Shown one piece after another: positions 10,367 through 20,249 of a DNA stretch of 64,000 bases. Below the pieces are notes generated by a model that saw only the letters and a program-made list of their open reading frames with translations, did not search any database and had not been told where the DNA came from. The position numbers were made by a program, and so were the translations under genes. Positions within the stretch are counted from its first letter, which is position 1. Each line of letters starts with the position of its first letter. Location of the stretch: contig JAPZLL010000048.1 in NCBI GenBank assembly GCA_036250225.1, forward strand, positions 212,083-276,082, read 5' to 3'. This DNA is from Cercophora sp. LCS_1 (taxonomy: Eukaryota > Ascomycota > Sordariomycetes > Sordariales > Lasiosphaeriaceae).

Positions 10367-12261
10367 TCAGTCTACCCTCCTTACTCGACAATTCAACCCA
10401 GTCTTCGGCCGCAACAACAAATCCGGGTTAAACAACTCAATCTCCCCCATTTCAACTCTCTCAAACTCAAACCTGCTCAAGAGCTCGACCAAAGTCACCT
10501 TGAACTGAAGAACAGCCATAACCCGACCAATGCACATCCTGGGGCCCTGAGAAAAGGCAGCAAATGCACAGGGTTCCGCGATTTTGTCGGATACGTGATC
10601 CCATCTGTTTGGGTTGAACTCGCCACAGTCGTCTCCCCAAATTGTCGGGTTATGATGAAACGTGGCTGGCATTACCATCACGATTGTGCCCTTCGGGATG
10701 TGAACGCCGAGAACGTTCACGTCTTCGGTTGCTTGGCGGGGTATGACGACGGCTAAGGAGCGTTAGTGATGGTAGACGATAGCACGAGGGGTACTTACCA
10801 GCGGAGATAAAACGGTAGAGTTCTTTTGTGAACTTTTCCAGATATGGTAGGCCTTCTAGGTCGTTGTAGTCTGGGTTTGGCTTCGTTGCTAGGAGGGCTT
10901 TGATCTCTGTTCTTAAGCGAGCGGCAACGTCATGGTGGATGCTGAGAACGTGCGTGGCCCATACCAGGGAAAGAGACGTTGTTTCGTGGCCTATAGTGTG
11001 TTTAGCTGCATGAAGACAACATTCCGTCGATACCAGAATTACCTGCGGCCGTGAAGGTGATCATCTAGTGCAACGTTAGCTCCAGCGATCTTGTGAGACT
11101 CTTCCGGGATAATATGGCAAGGCATACCTGCTCCAGAATATGCTCATCCGTCCACCTCGGTCCATCCCCGTCCTTGAGATACTTTTCTCTCACAAGGTAC
11201 GACAACAGGTCGTCGGCCTCTGTCGCCGATGGCCTTGCCGCGGAAGCCCTCCCTTCTCGCATATCGGTGATTCTCTCCTTGACGATCGTGTGCAGCTGGT
11301 CACGGACGGTCCATTTCGCCCGTACAAAATCCCGGTTGATCTTGACCGGAAGCCAGCGGATCGGGAAGAAGGCGTTGATCGCTATGAGTAGTTGTCCGGC
11401 ACGAGACTGCTCAAAGAGTTCCTTGTAGCACTTTTCGAAAACAGTCGGTGCTGCAAGGCTGTTGAGCTCGGTTCCAAGCGCGAAGATTCCCATGATATCG
11501 AGCGTCAACTTGGAGAACATAGGCGAGACTGAAAAAAGAGTTAGAGGGCTTGACACAAACATCTCGAGAACGAGGGTCTTACGTGTAATGTAGCCGTCAT
11601 CTTCGTCAACGGCTTTGTCGAGCAATCCTGCCAAGTCGCGTACTTTGCGCTGGAAGACAGGGATATACTTCTTGAGATTTGCAATGGAGAATAGACCTAA
11701 CAATCGAAACATCAGTTGAATCCTCATGGAACAGCGTGTGCACTGATGTGGTCTTACCATTCAGGACCTTGCGCTGATTCTTGTGCTCCTCGCCCTCAGC
11801 AACGCCGACTCCCAGTCCAACGAGTTCAGACGCGAGCTTAAAGTAGAGTGTGGGCTTCGCAAAAGAGTAGCAGTGTTTCGCGAGAATCTCTTTCTGTGCG
11901 GCCAAGCTGACGACGAGCAGTGCATCCGAATTGAAGTAGGTCAGGTAGCGGACAAAGTCGACGGTGGGCCATTTTTGCATCCATGTCATGAATGGTTGGT
12001 TTGGGTTGCCTGATGTGAATTGCTTGACGGCTTGTCCCATCAGGAAATGGCCGCCCTGTATGTAGCTGGCGGTGAGCCTTGGTAGAGAGGAATTGTTCTG
12101 GGAGAGCTCACATTTGGACCCGGGAGATGTCTCAGGGGCGAGACATAGTGCGGGTAGATGAAGAATGAATAGACCTTGGAGGCGAGGTATATGCCTATCA
12201 AGGTCACGATCGACTGGAGGCCGACAACTCGTTGAATGGTGCTCGAAATACTGGCCTCCAT
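10367..12261 (-). CDS. Cytochrome P450 monooxygenase, seven exons
   Basis: I could splice the gene completely: exons 12261-12112, 12055-11758, 11696-11583, 11528-11128, 11064-11043, 10990-10799 and 10752-10367. All phases agree and give 520 residues. An N-terminal hydrophobic segment at about residues 14-36 anchors it in the ER membrane and is followed by LPGPN. The I-helix oxygen-activation motif AGHETTS spans the junction of a 22-nt micro-exon and exon 6. The K-helix ExxR is ELYR, near residue 384. The heme loop is FSQGPRMCIGR with Cys466. The gene diverges from the terpenoid-synthase-like gene at 13063 and shares its promoter region, so oxidation of that enzyme's product is a reasonable inference. 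The CYP family was not assigned. Confidence 0.88.
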
Positions 12262-12556
12262 CTTCGGATTGTCAGTCTGCTGCTGACAGCTGGGGGCGAT
12301 GAATGTCGTGGGTGCTGTCGCAGAGTTGGATCAGATTTGGAATGCCATAAGCCTGGCCCCGCTCTCAAGATTCCTTGCACGGTGCTTATCAGGTGCTTTG
12401 ACACTGGAAGATAAGAAGGGACCTTGCAGCGGCACGCCTCAATACCTACATGTAATTGTTGCATGAGGGGTCCTGAACCGCTGCCGCAGACAACTTTAGC
12501 TACTTCATACCATGGTCAACATGGTCCCAAATCGATGAGATCACTTCCCGGGTATG

Positions 12557-12583
12557 CAAACCGTGCCGTCCCGAAGCCAGATG
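12557..12583 (+). promoter_or_regulatory. Repeated promoter motif, copy 1
   Basis: The core GTGCCGTCCCG is embedded in a 27-nt segment that matches 12808-12834 at 23 of 27 positions. It is a candidate binding site for a pathway regulator; no factor can be named. Confidence 0.45.
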
Positions 12584-12807
12584 TGAAATAGCCGCTGCGA
12601 GATACGAATCTGCACGAAGGAAAGTGCAACGTCACGTCTCACAGACTCTCATCTCTACTCCCAGGTGCAATTTCCGACCAGACCCCTATTCTGCAAATCA
12701 TGTACCCAAGACTTAACAGACGGTTGTTATTGCATCAAAAGCGCCGGAATACTGTCGCGAGTAAACCGCGCAAGCCAACGTATTCGCTCGCCAAAAGAAC
12801 TCGTATT

Positions 12808-12834
12808 CAAACTGTGCCGTCCCGTTGCCGGATG
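12808..12834 (+). promoter_or_regulatory. Repeated promoter motif, copy 2
   Basis: This is the second copy of the 27-nt segment with core GTGCCGTCCCG, 251 bp downstream of copy 1 and in the same orientation. Confidence 0.45.
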
Positions 12835-13062
12835 AATCCCGTTGAGACGTTGCAAGATAGCGCACGACGAGACTCTGCAGCGTCACGCAAGACACGGGCC
12901 CTATCTCATCGTTATCCCCTTCCGGCACGACCAACCGTAGCCATTCATGGTCTCCCGTGCGAAACTCTCCTCCACCATGTTATGCACCCACCCTCGGCTT
13001 CTCGAGCGCCACCGTCACAAACACCAACACCAACACTCCATCGAACACCAATCACGATCACT

Positions 13063-15057
13063 ATGTCTGCAATGGCGGCTTCTGTCAAGGATAGGTGGCA
13101 CAGGCTTGGTTGGTTCAGCCATCAAGCCTCTGTCTGGTGGACGAGAACCTCTCTATATGTACACATACAGCACCTGAGCACCTGGCTCCCTGGTATCCAA
13201 CTCCTGTACTCAGTGTACCTGTACCTGGGCCTGTGTGCCCATACCCTCTGCACATCCTTCACAGCATGCTCAACCGGGTCATCAAGCGGTACCTCTACCC
13301 CCTCAACTCAAGAAACCGACAGAATCGAAGAGATGGTTCAGAAGCTCAAGGCAGAACTCTGCGAAGACTGGCTCCAAGACCGGGCAGAGAGATGGGGTCC
13401 AACGAAAAGAGACGACAACACGCCACCATCTTGGACTGGGACTATCACAACGAAGGTCGGATCCGCCTTTCACTACATCACCTGTCCTGGACATCTGGAC
13501 GGCAAGCCTTGCGTGGGATCTTGGTCTCGCAAGGATCGTCACACTGCAGCTGTTGGTCTCCATTGTACCTACGGCGGGTGGGTAACCTGGGATAGCGACA
13601 AGATCATCAACTCCCAGCTGAGCGAGGAGGTCGGCACTGCTCCCTTGCAAAGGCTGAGACGGCTGTGGGCGGAGCATGTGCTCCAGCAAAGCACAACCAC
13701 CGGAGCGCAGAAGGGGCACCACGACTTGGCTGGAATTTGGGACCAAGCAGTCATGGACAAGGTCCACGAGATGCTGAACAAAGTCACGGCTCAGAAGTCC
13801 AAGAGAGCAACCGAAAAGTTGATGGGTCAGGGTTCAGGAGGGTGGTCAGGCGTGAACGAGAATGGCATCGTTCTCAAACGTGATCCTGGCAGCCGAACGG
13901 TGGGCAACTACAAGGACAGGTGTGACCTCGAACCCGGCGGTATATGGCAGCGGGGCGACGTCGATGTCTGGACAGTTTGGAATGGATGGTCTTGCTTAGC
14001 CTCTCGAGATGGAAGATGGCGACCAGCATACCACTTGGAAGTTATCCTATGTCTCTGGATGACTGTTGTCGACTATGGATCCACGAGAGCGGCATATCGC
14101 GACCGGCAAGCAGATTGGCTTCGGGCAACAGAGTGGTTGTGGGTGAATACGCCGCCTGACGTGCCCCGGCGTTGTTTGGAGGTGTTCAAGAGCGACACGA
14201 CCGAGATGATCAAACGGGAGATTCAACGGATGAAAAGCTTGCGACCTGGGGAGTATGTCGCGGACGATATCAGCACGAGCGCACAACGATACAAGTGCTT
14301 TCAGGACCGGGCGGGGGAGGTGATAGCTTATCATTCCGTAGGAGAAGGACTGGAGACGCCGCGAGGTCTTGTGGCAACATGGGCTATGTGTGTCCTGAAC
14401 GACCTTATCGACTACGAGAGAGACGTCTTGTGTGGGGAAACAAACAACTTTGTGAGAGGTCTTACAAGCTCCCAGCAGGTTGTGGACGCTGCGGCTTGGA
14501 TCCTTGAAGCTGTTTGCTGGGCGATGGACAACCGCGATAACGATTTGACCAATGCCATTCTTGGCACAGCCGCTCTCTATCTGGTGACGTGGAGGTACAA
14601 CGGGCCGAAGATGGCGAGATACGAGTCCATCAGCATCCGGGAGAAGAGACCGGGCACGCCGCCCGAGATGGAGGATATTGCCAACATTATCCGGCCGACA
14701 GCGGCGGAAATACGTGGCGACAGATCCTACGGAGAACTGTTCACGAAGGCCAAGGAAAGAGTCCAAGCACTATACAGCGGCTGTACCTGTCGTACACATC
14801 CCGAGGGACACGACGCATGGCAGTTGTTTGCACAGGCAATGGACGACGGGGGAAACGATGGAGTCGAGGAACAACTCCATGTCGCACTTGTTGCACTCAA
14901 TAATGGTGCTAACGCGGGGGACGTGAATACCGAGTGCGGCGTGGACCTCCTGACCTATGAGTGTTTTGTTCGCTTTCTTGATCCAGACTCGGGTCTTGTT
15001 ACTCGAGTGCATTACCGGTCTGGCAACATTGAGCGGGGGAATACAGTGACCGAATAG
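13063..15057 (+). CDS. Putative class I terpenoid-synthase-like protein
   Basis: From the ATG at 13063 the protein has 664 residues; the frame is open back to 12700, but that part is Arg/Pro-rich and contains a promoter repeat. I do not recognise a named family with certainty. The C-terminal half has the order of class I terpenoid synthases: an Asp at residue 337 (VVDYGSTRAAYRDR), the motif NDLIDYERD at 446-454, then an Arg-Tyr pair at 519-520 (MARYES) about 73 residues on. NDLIDYERD sits where the NSE/DTE metal-binding triad would be, but reads NDxxDxxxD, a spacing better known from UbiA-type enzymes; no DDxxD was found. The N-terminal ~330 residues include a hydrophobic segment near 42-68 and an unfamiliar Cys/His region. 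The divergent P450 supports a biosynthetic role. Function is inferred, not established. Confidence 0.5.
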   Translation: MSAMAASVKDRWHRLGWFSHQASVWWTRTSLYVHIQHLSTWLPGIQLLYSVYLYLGLCAHTLCTSFTACSTGSSSGTSTPSTQETDRIEEMVQKLKAELCEDWLQDRAERWGPTKRDDNTPPSWTGTITTKVGSAFHYITCPGHLDGKPCVGSWSRKDRHTAAVGLHCTYGGWVTWDSDKIINSQLSEEVGTAPLQRLRRLWAEHVLQQSTTTGAQKGHHDLAGIWDQAVMDKVHEMLNKVTAQKSKRATEKLMGQGSGGWSGVNENGIVLKRDPGSRTVGNYKDRCDLEPGGIWQRGDVDVWTVWNGWSCLASRDGRWRPAYHLEVILCLWMTVVDYGSTRAAYRDRQADWLRATEWLWVNTPPDVPRRCLEVFKSDTTEMIKREIQRMKSLRPGEYVADDISTSAQRYKCFQDRAGEVIAYHSVGEGLETPRGLVATWAMCVLNDLIDYERDVLCGETNNFVRGLTSSQQVVDAAAWILEAVCWAMDNRDNDLTNAILGTAALYLVTWRYNGPKMARYESISIREKRPGTPPEMEDIANIIRPTAAEIRGDRSYGELFTKAKERVQALYSGCTCRTHPEGHDAWQLFAQAMDDGGNDGVEEQLHVALVALNNGANAGDVNTECGVDLLTYECFVRFLDPDSGLVTRVHYRSGNIERGNTVTE

Positions 15058-15997
15058 ATTATTTTTTGTACTTGGCAGTTCATACGCGTTGTTTCGAACC
15101 CAAGCTCCGTGACCAAAGTTCAGCGCTTGGTGTCACTGAATGGGTTCTGGTTCCTGACAATTATGGACTTTCGTCTGAAGAAAAAGAAGTCTCCCTTTCG
15201 TCTCAACTACAACTCGGGGCAACCCATTTCATCCCATAGTAGACCTTCAACGCATGGTCAACTTCATCACGGAGGTGTTCGGTCTTGACTGCTTAATTCC
15301 AGGTTTCCGAATCTCGGTACACTTGACGCCATACCAAGCCTTCGATGCATCATCCACCTCATCATAGCACTCTGCATCATACATGGATGTCGTCGAGCTA
15401 CGAACGGCGCCGGAGCGCCACGAAGGTGAAGGCAATCGTGGCGAGGACCGGAACCACGATGTTGTAGATAGCTCTCGACTTCGCCTCGAGGGCGCGCGCT
15501 TCGGTAGCAGAGCGGATTGACGTTATAGCCTGGTTGAGGAGCTTTGGAACAAGGGCCTTTAATAATTGCTCTTACTAAGCGATACTTTGCCTAACGTCTC
15601 TTTTATATCCAATGCTGCATTGCCAACCCGTTATGTCCGTTAACTTAATGTGAGAAAGCGCTGTTGTGGCCGCCGAAGCCGGCTGGCGCATGCCGCCATT
15701 CCAGGCGGCCTTGACAGCGAGGGGCGCGGTCCCTTGGAAGCACTATGTATATCATTTGGTCGCGCGACCTGGCCCACACTTTCCCCCACCCCACTCACTT
15801 TCCCACTTTCCGTTATCAGCAACCATTTTCTGCTGGAATCCTGGCTCCTGGCTTCTCAATAAACGATCCGGTCCTCAGTTGCGGGCCAGGGTTATAGGTG
15901 GTTACCGTGTGCCGGGAAGCAAAATGGGGGGCGCGAAAAAAGGCTCTCTTACTGGTATCCAATTTGGCCTGACTAGTAAAGGCTACCTAGTAGGTGT
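15058..15997. other. Intergenic with a gene remnant
   Basis: The stretch holds a membrane-protein-like frame fragment on the minus strand (15398-15571) with a TATA-like TATAAAA about 30 bp upstream of it. I see no other supportable gene. Confidence 0.45.
15398..15571 (-). pseudogene. C-terminal remnant with one membrane segment
   Basis: A 57-codon frame bounded upstream by a stop has no Met start. It encodes a charged helix followed by a clear transmembrane segment (IYNIVVPVLATIAFTFVALR) and a stop after RRRS. The composition is protein-like, so it may be the last exon of a decayed gene. The parent family is unknown. Confidence 0.3.
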
Positions 15998-17146
15998 TTA
16001 AGCGACGCTTCCGCCGCCACCACCATGAAGCAAAGCAGTCGCCAAGGCGTGCGGTTGCTCCAAAATAATACCTGGACCAGCTACGATGGTTTCCTTCGTC
16101 GGCGCGCCAGGTTTGTTGGCAACACAGGCGACAATAACACCCTTGGTCTCGAAATGCTCCGGAATCGTCACCCAGATCTCCTCCTGCGGCCACCTTCTCG
16201 TGTCGATTGGAACACTGACGTTAAGCACACCGTGGAAAAAGACTGCAAAGTACTGGGTATAATCATGGAAAAACGGCTGGTTGTGGGGGTCGGTAAAGTC
16301 CAAGCTGATGCGCGACCCCGGTGTCAAGCTCACGGTGTCCTTGCCCGCAGACAAAGCCGGCAGCTTCTGGCGAGGATGGGGGAACTCGGGATTCTCGGGA
16401 GGACAACTTCCAGGAATGATGAAGGCGTTGGTGGTATCAAGGACCTCGTTGGCGTAAGGGAAGATGGTATCGGAGGGCCCACCAAATGGGTCAGCCTTCC
16501 ATATCTCGATCAAGGCCCACGACTCATGGCGAGTCTCGACTTCGGCAATGGCGAGCATGGCGCCCTTGCCGCCGCTGATCTTGGGCTGCTGGACGAGGCC
16601 AGTCAAAAAAGCCATGCTTGAGATCTCGAGCACGGTCATGAGGGCCATGAAGGCGACGGGATCCTTGAAAGGGAAATTGTACTTGCACGCCCCGGGCTTG
16701 ACAGAGGTAGGCGAGATCTGGTTCTGGAAGATGCGAAGATGGCCGGCCTCGTTGTTACGAATCTCCATGATACGCTGCAGCGTGTTCTCTGGCATGCCCG
16801 CCTTGACAAAATCCTGGGCCGTGAAGATGTCGATGGCGCGCTGATAGAACTCGAAGATGATCCACTCGGCGGAGAGAAGGTTCTGCCATGTCCAATCGTC
16901 GACACCCGGAGGGCCATTCTTTGTAGGAAAGATGGGGTCGGTGATATTGCCGGGGAATGGGCGGTCGGTGCCCCAGTAGTAGTTGTAGATGTCGGACTCG
17001 CCGGGGATGGGGCCATATGTTGGATCAGCAAGACGTTGTGACTCCATGGAATATTGTCCCCGGTACCCTCCCGCCTGGGGCGCAGGCGCAGCCTGGACGG
17101 CCCCAAGGAGCGGGACCAAGTTGACAAAAAGAGATTTGTGCAGCAT
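15998..17146 (-). CDS. rds1: Rds1-like secreted ferritin-fold stress protein
   Basis: The protein has 382 residues from the Met at 17146; the frame opens ten codons earlier, but the later Met starts a clean signal peptide (MLHKSLFVNLVPLLGAVQA). The body matches the fungal Rds1/ferritin-like group, with helices carrying Glu/His pairs typical of a di-iron four-helix bundle: SAEWIIFEFYQRAIDIF, IRNNEAGHLRIF, VLEISSMAFL and AEVETRHESW. The C-terminus is Gly-rich. In fission yeast rds1 responds to glucose, ammonium and stress; an enzymatic role has not been proved as far as I know. Here it sits between a terpenoid-synthase-like gene and a P450, so membership of the same locus is possible but unproven. 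No intron was seen. Confidence 0.8.
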   Translation of the reverse strand: MLHKSLFVNLVPLLGAVQAAPAPQAGGYRGQYSMESQRLADPTYGPIPGESDIYNYYWGTDRPFPGNITDPIFPTKNGPPGVDDWTWQNLLSAEWIIFEFYQRAIDIFTAQDFVKAGMPENTLQRIMEIRNNEAGHLRIFQNQISPTSVKPGACKYNFPFKDPVAFMALMTVLEISSMAFLTGLVQQPKISGGKGAMLAIAEVETRHESWALIEIWKADPFGGPSDTIFPYANEVLDTTNAFIIPGSCPPENPEFPHPRQKLPALSAGKDTVSLTPGSRISLDFTDPHNQPFFHDYTQYFAVFFHGVLNVSVPIDTRRWPQEEIWVTIPEHFETKGVIVACVANKPGAPTKETIVAGPGIILEQPHALATALLHGGGGGSVA

Positions 17147-18159
17147 GGCAACGGTTAGCAGCTCACAGAGCTGCAAGAAAGAATGGATTGAGCAATCAAA
17201 TATGAGAGAGAGATCAAGAAAAGCCCGTCAGCCTGGACTTCGATGAATCGATCTGGCTGTCCATGTTCATTGTGCCTGGTGAATGCCAGCCTTTTGTTCG
17301 TGGTGGCTCATCGGTGGCTGCCGCCGTCAGTGCACCATCGACGCTAAAGGCCAGGACCGAGTTGGGACACGACCACAACCCTCCCCTTTCCAACTCCGAG
17401 CGATTTCTCTAACACAACAACTATCGAGATCCTGCTCCATTTAACTCAACCGCGCAGCCGTGGAAATGGAGCACCCGATGCGTGGTGCTGACATCGGCGC
17501 TCAACGGCTCGTCGCCCTCTCTGGGCCCCCGGACCTGATTGTTCCTTCCGTGTCAGGCTTGCCACACGACTGACTCATTTAGAATGCCTCCGACCCATCG
17601 GATTGCCCGATCTACTGTCTTAACACCAGACAACATCATCTCAGGCGCCGTTCTGCTTGACACATGGCAGTCGGTCGGTGCATTTCATTCATCGCAGCAT
17701 CTGCGCCTGTCCTCATCGAGGGAAACTGCACTAGGTCAACGCCCTCCAGGAACCTTTTAGAGTCGGTGCCGCGAGACCACCAACGAACGCAATCCCCCAG
17801 ATTATGCAGGATTTACGCGACACCCACCCCTAGGAGCATGCGATAGCCGCGTTGTTCAAGGTCAGCGAGGTGTTGATCTCTTGCGCATCCACTGATGGGT
17901 CTCCAATTAGCGTCATGGAAAGGGGTATCGCTCGAATGACTTCCGTCGATTTGCGGATCATCAACAGATCGGTTGCTTGTCGAGCCCGTCGCAATTAGGC
18001 ACAGCACGGGGAAGCATGAGAGTCATTCCAGAGGAGCCCGATCAGCTCGAAACACGTGAAGGATGAACAACAACTTCAACAGCGTCGTGCCCCCCGCGAG
18101 CAAACGTTCGCCGTCGCAACAGCTCCTCACCCATAACCGTCAATCTTCCACGCCCAATC
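17147..18159. other. Divergent intergenic region
   Basis: About 1 kb lies between the divergent starts of the Rds1-like gene and the CYP52-like gene. The frames in it are short and lack protein-like features. No repeat or RNA gene was recognised. Confidence 0.45.
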
Positions 18160-19833
18160 ATGTTACTCCTGGCAATATTCGTCGGCGTTGCCTTGATATG
18201 CCTCAACCTCTTTCAAAAATCACAGGCGAGGAAGTCTGAGAGACGAAGATGCGACGAAGAATCAACTCGGCGAGGATGCGGTCCAGCAGCAGTGATGCCT
18301 CGAAAAGGGTTCCTTGGGTTTGGCCGGCTCGTTGAAAGCGTCAAGGCAACCAACGCTGGCTTTGGGCCTCAGTACGTCATCAAGGCCATTGACGCTGAGA
18401 TGGGCAAGGACTGCCACACATGCATTGTCCCGATCTCTGACTACGAGCTTCTGGTCACCCGCGATCCCGCCAACGTGCAAGCGATGCTGGCGACGCAATC
18501 GGTGGACTGGGATGTCGGTGAACACCGAAACGAGAGTTGGAGACCGCTGTTCGGCGATGGCATCTTCACATCTCGGGGAGAGGCTTGGAAGCACTCCCGG
18601 GCTCTGGTTCGGCCACAATTTGCGCGAGATCAAGTCAACGATCTCGGCCTGATTGAGCGCCACGTCCAACAGCTGTTCGCTGCCATCGATAATTCGTTCG
18701 CCAATGCCGATGAGAAGGGTTGGACCCAAAAGTTCGACTTGCAGCCACTCTTTTACAACATGACGCTCGACATCACCACGGAGCTGATCTATGGTTATTC
18801 TGTACACTCGCAGAACCCGTCCAAGCGCGTCAATCTGCCAACCCTCCCTGGTTACGACGATCCGGACCGCGAGCACATCGGCACACACATGGACGCAGGC
18901 AAAGCGTGGGTCGAGACACGTGGGGCTCTGTGGAAGTATCGCTGGCTGCTGCCTACGAAGCAATTTAACGCCCATTGCGCCGCCGTCCACAAATACGCCG
19001 GGTGGTTTGTTCAGTTGCGTCTGCAGCGTGGAGAGAAGTACCTTTCCGAACTTGACTCCGACTCTACCCCAGCGCGCTTTGTTCTGCTTGATGAGCTCGC
19101 CAAGGTGACACAGGACCCGGTTGAGCTACGCAGCCAGACCCTCAACGTGCTCACGGCCGGAAGAGACACAACCGCTTCCCTCATGGGCTGGGTATTCTAC
19201 TTTCTTTCACGCCACCCCAGGGTGTTCAACAAACTCCGGGAGCAGGTCCTGGAGCATTTCGGTCCGTATACTCGCGATTCCAGCATTGAGTTTAAGGACC
19301 TTCGGGACTCGATTCCATACATCACGTCAGTCATCAACGAGTGCTTGCGAATGGCGCCCGTCATTCCACTGAACGAAAGAGTCGCACTCCGTGACACTGT
19401 TCTCCCCCGGGGTGGGGGTGCTGACGGCACTGAGTCGATTTTCGTTCCCAAGGGTCGGCAGGTTTTAATCCCAACATACGCGATGACGAGGCGGGAGGAT
19501 CTATGGGGCCCGGATATCGAGGACTTCCGACCGGAGCGATGGGAGGAGAATGGCGGTCGAAAGTTTGGATTCGAGTTCATCCCTTTCGGGGGTGGTGTTC
19601 GTCAATGTCTTGGACGTAAGTTTGCCACTGTGGCCTTTTGGCTGCGAATGGGTCTAACTGGAACAGAGCAATTCGCGCGCACCAAAACGGCCTACATCAT
19701 CGTGCGTATGCTGCAGAGATACGACAGAATCGATAGCGCCGAGGCCCCGGATGCGCCGATGAAATTCCACCACACGATCGAGAACAGGAGCGGGAGTGGC
19801 GTTCAAGTGACGATGCACGAAGCGGATGCCTAG
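18160..19833 (+). CDS. Cytochrome P450, CYP52-like alkane/fatty-acid hydroxylase
   Basis: The model joins 18160-19615 and 19667-19833 and gives 540 residues. The 51-bp intron (GTAAGT...AACAG) is a multiple of three and stop-free, so the unspliced frame also reads through, but splicing restores the canonical CLGQQFARTKTAYI after the heme Cys. Motifs are an N-terminal hydrophobic anchor (residues 1-15), the I-helix AGRDTT at 333-338, ExxR at 394-397 (ECLR), the PERW segment, and the heme loop FGGGVRQCLGQ with Cys483. CYP52 and related fungal enzymes oxidise terminal carbons of alkanes or fatty acids in the ER. That substrate is inferred from overall resemblance. It could alternatively act in the neighbouring putative metabolite locus. 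Confidence 0.85.
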   Translation: MLLLAIFVGVALICLNLFQKSQARKSERRRCDEESTRRGCGPAAVMPRKGFLGFGRLVESVKATNAGFGPQYVIKAIDAEMGKDCHTCIVPISDYELLVTRDPANVQAMLATQSVDWDVGEHRNESWRPLFGDGIFTSRGEAWKHSRALVRPQFARDQVNDLGLIERHVQQLFAAIDNSFANADEKGWTQKFDLQPLFYNMTLDITTELIYGYSVHSQNPSKRVNLPTLPGYDDPDREHIGTHMDAGKAWVETRGALWKYRWLLPTKQFNAHCAAVHKYAGWFVQLRLQRGEKYLSELDSDSTPARFVLLDELAKVTQDPVELRSQTLNVLTAGRDTTASLMGWVFYFLSRHPRVFNKLREQVLEHFGPYTRDSSIEFKDLRDSIPYITSVINECLRMAPVIPLNERVALRDTVLPRGGGADGTESIFVPKGRQVLIPTYAMTRREDLWGPDIEDFRPERWEENGGRKFGFEFIPFGGGVRQCLGRKFATVAFWLRMGLTGTEQFARTKTAYIIVRMLQRYDRIDSAEAPDAPMKFHHTIENRSGSGVQVTMHEADA

Positions 19834-20249
19834 GATGGCGCAACGGCTGGTTGCCGCCGACAGGCGAAAGAGCCGATGATTCTTTCGGCGATAGAAGAAT
19901 AGTAATACTTTTGGTACTCGAAACCCGTTACGAAATATCTCGTAGTTGTCTTAGTCGTCCGACGATAGGTCAGCATCCAGGAGCTTATGCATCGCCGATG
20001 ATGACGTGATAAACAGGTTCGGAAACATCAACCGTGCCGATAAGGAATGGAGTCCACCCACGTTTCATGGTGTCTTTTTAGGCCGAGCCCGCCTCGGTCC
20101 GGTTGCGCTCCATCTCCCCGCTCCGCACCCGAGTCACTGATGCGCCCGCCCCGATCCAGCCCAAGTTATTCACACAGCAACATCGCCAAACTTCCAATTG
20201 AGCCACAAAGTTGGAGTTTCGAGTCCTTGCTCCACTTTCATCCGTCACA
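19834..20249. other. Intergenic, upstream of dehydrogenase gene
   Basis: This 416-bp interval lies between two plus-strand genes. I see no gene or repeat; the last part is probably promoter and leader of the dehydrogenase gene. Confidence 0.45.

Larger units (their letters stand above)
12262..13062. promoter_or_regulatory. Shared divergent promoter of P450 and terpenoid-synthase-like genes
   Basis: This ~800-bp intergenic region lies between two divergent starts. It contains a 27-nt motif twice in the same orientation (12557-12583 and 12808-12834). A weak frame reaching back to 12700 would extend the plus-strand protein, but its composition is unlike coding sequence. Confidence 0.5.

Noticed and set aside
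12700..13062. N-terminal extension of the terpenoid-synthase-like protein
   Set aside because: The composition is Arg/Pro-rich and unlike the rest, it contains the repeated promoter motif, and a good Met follows at 13063.
15060..15130. TTTCGAACCC phrase considered as a tRNA B box
   Set aside because: No A box, cloverleaf or anticodon arm could be placed around it.
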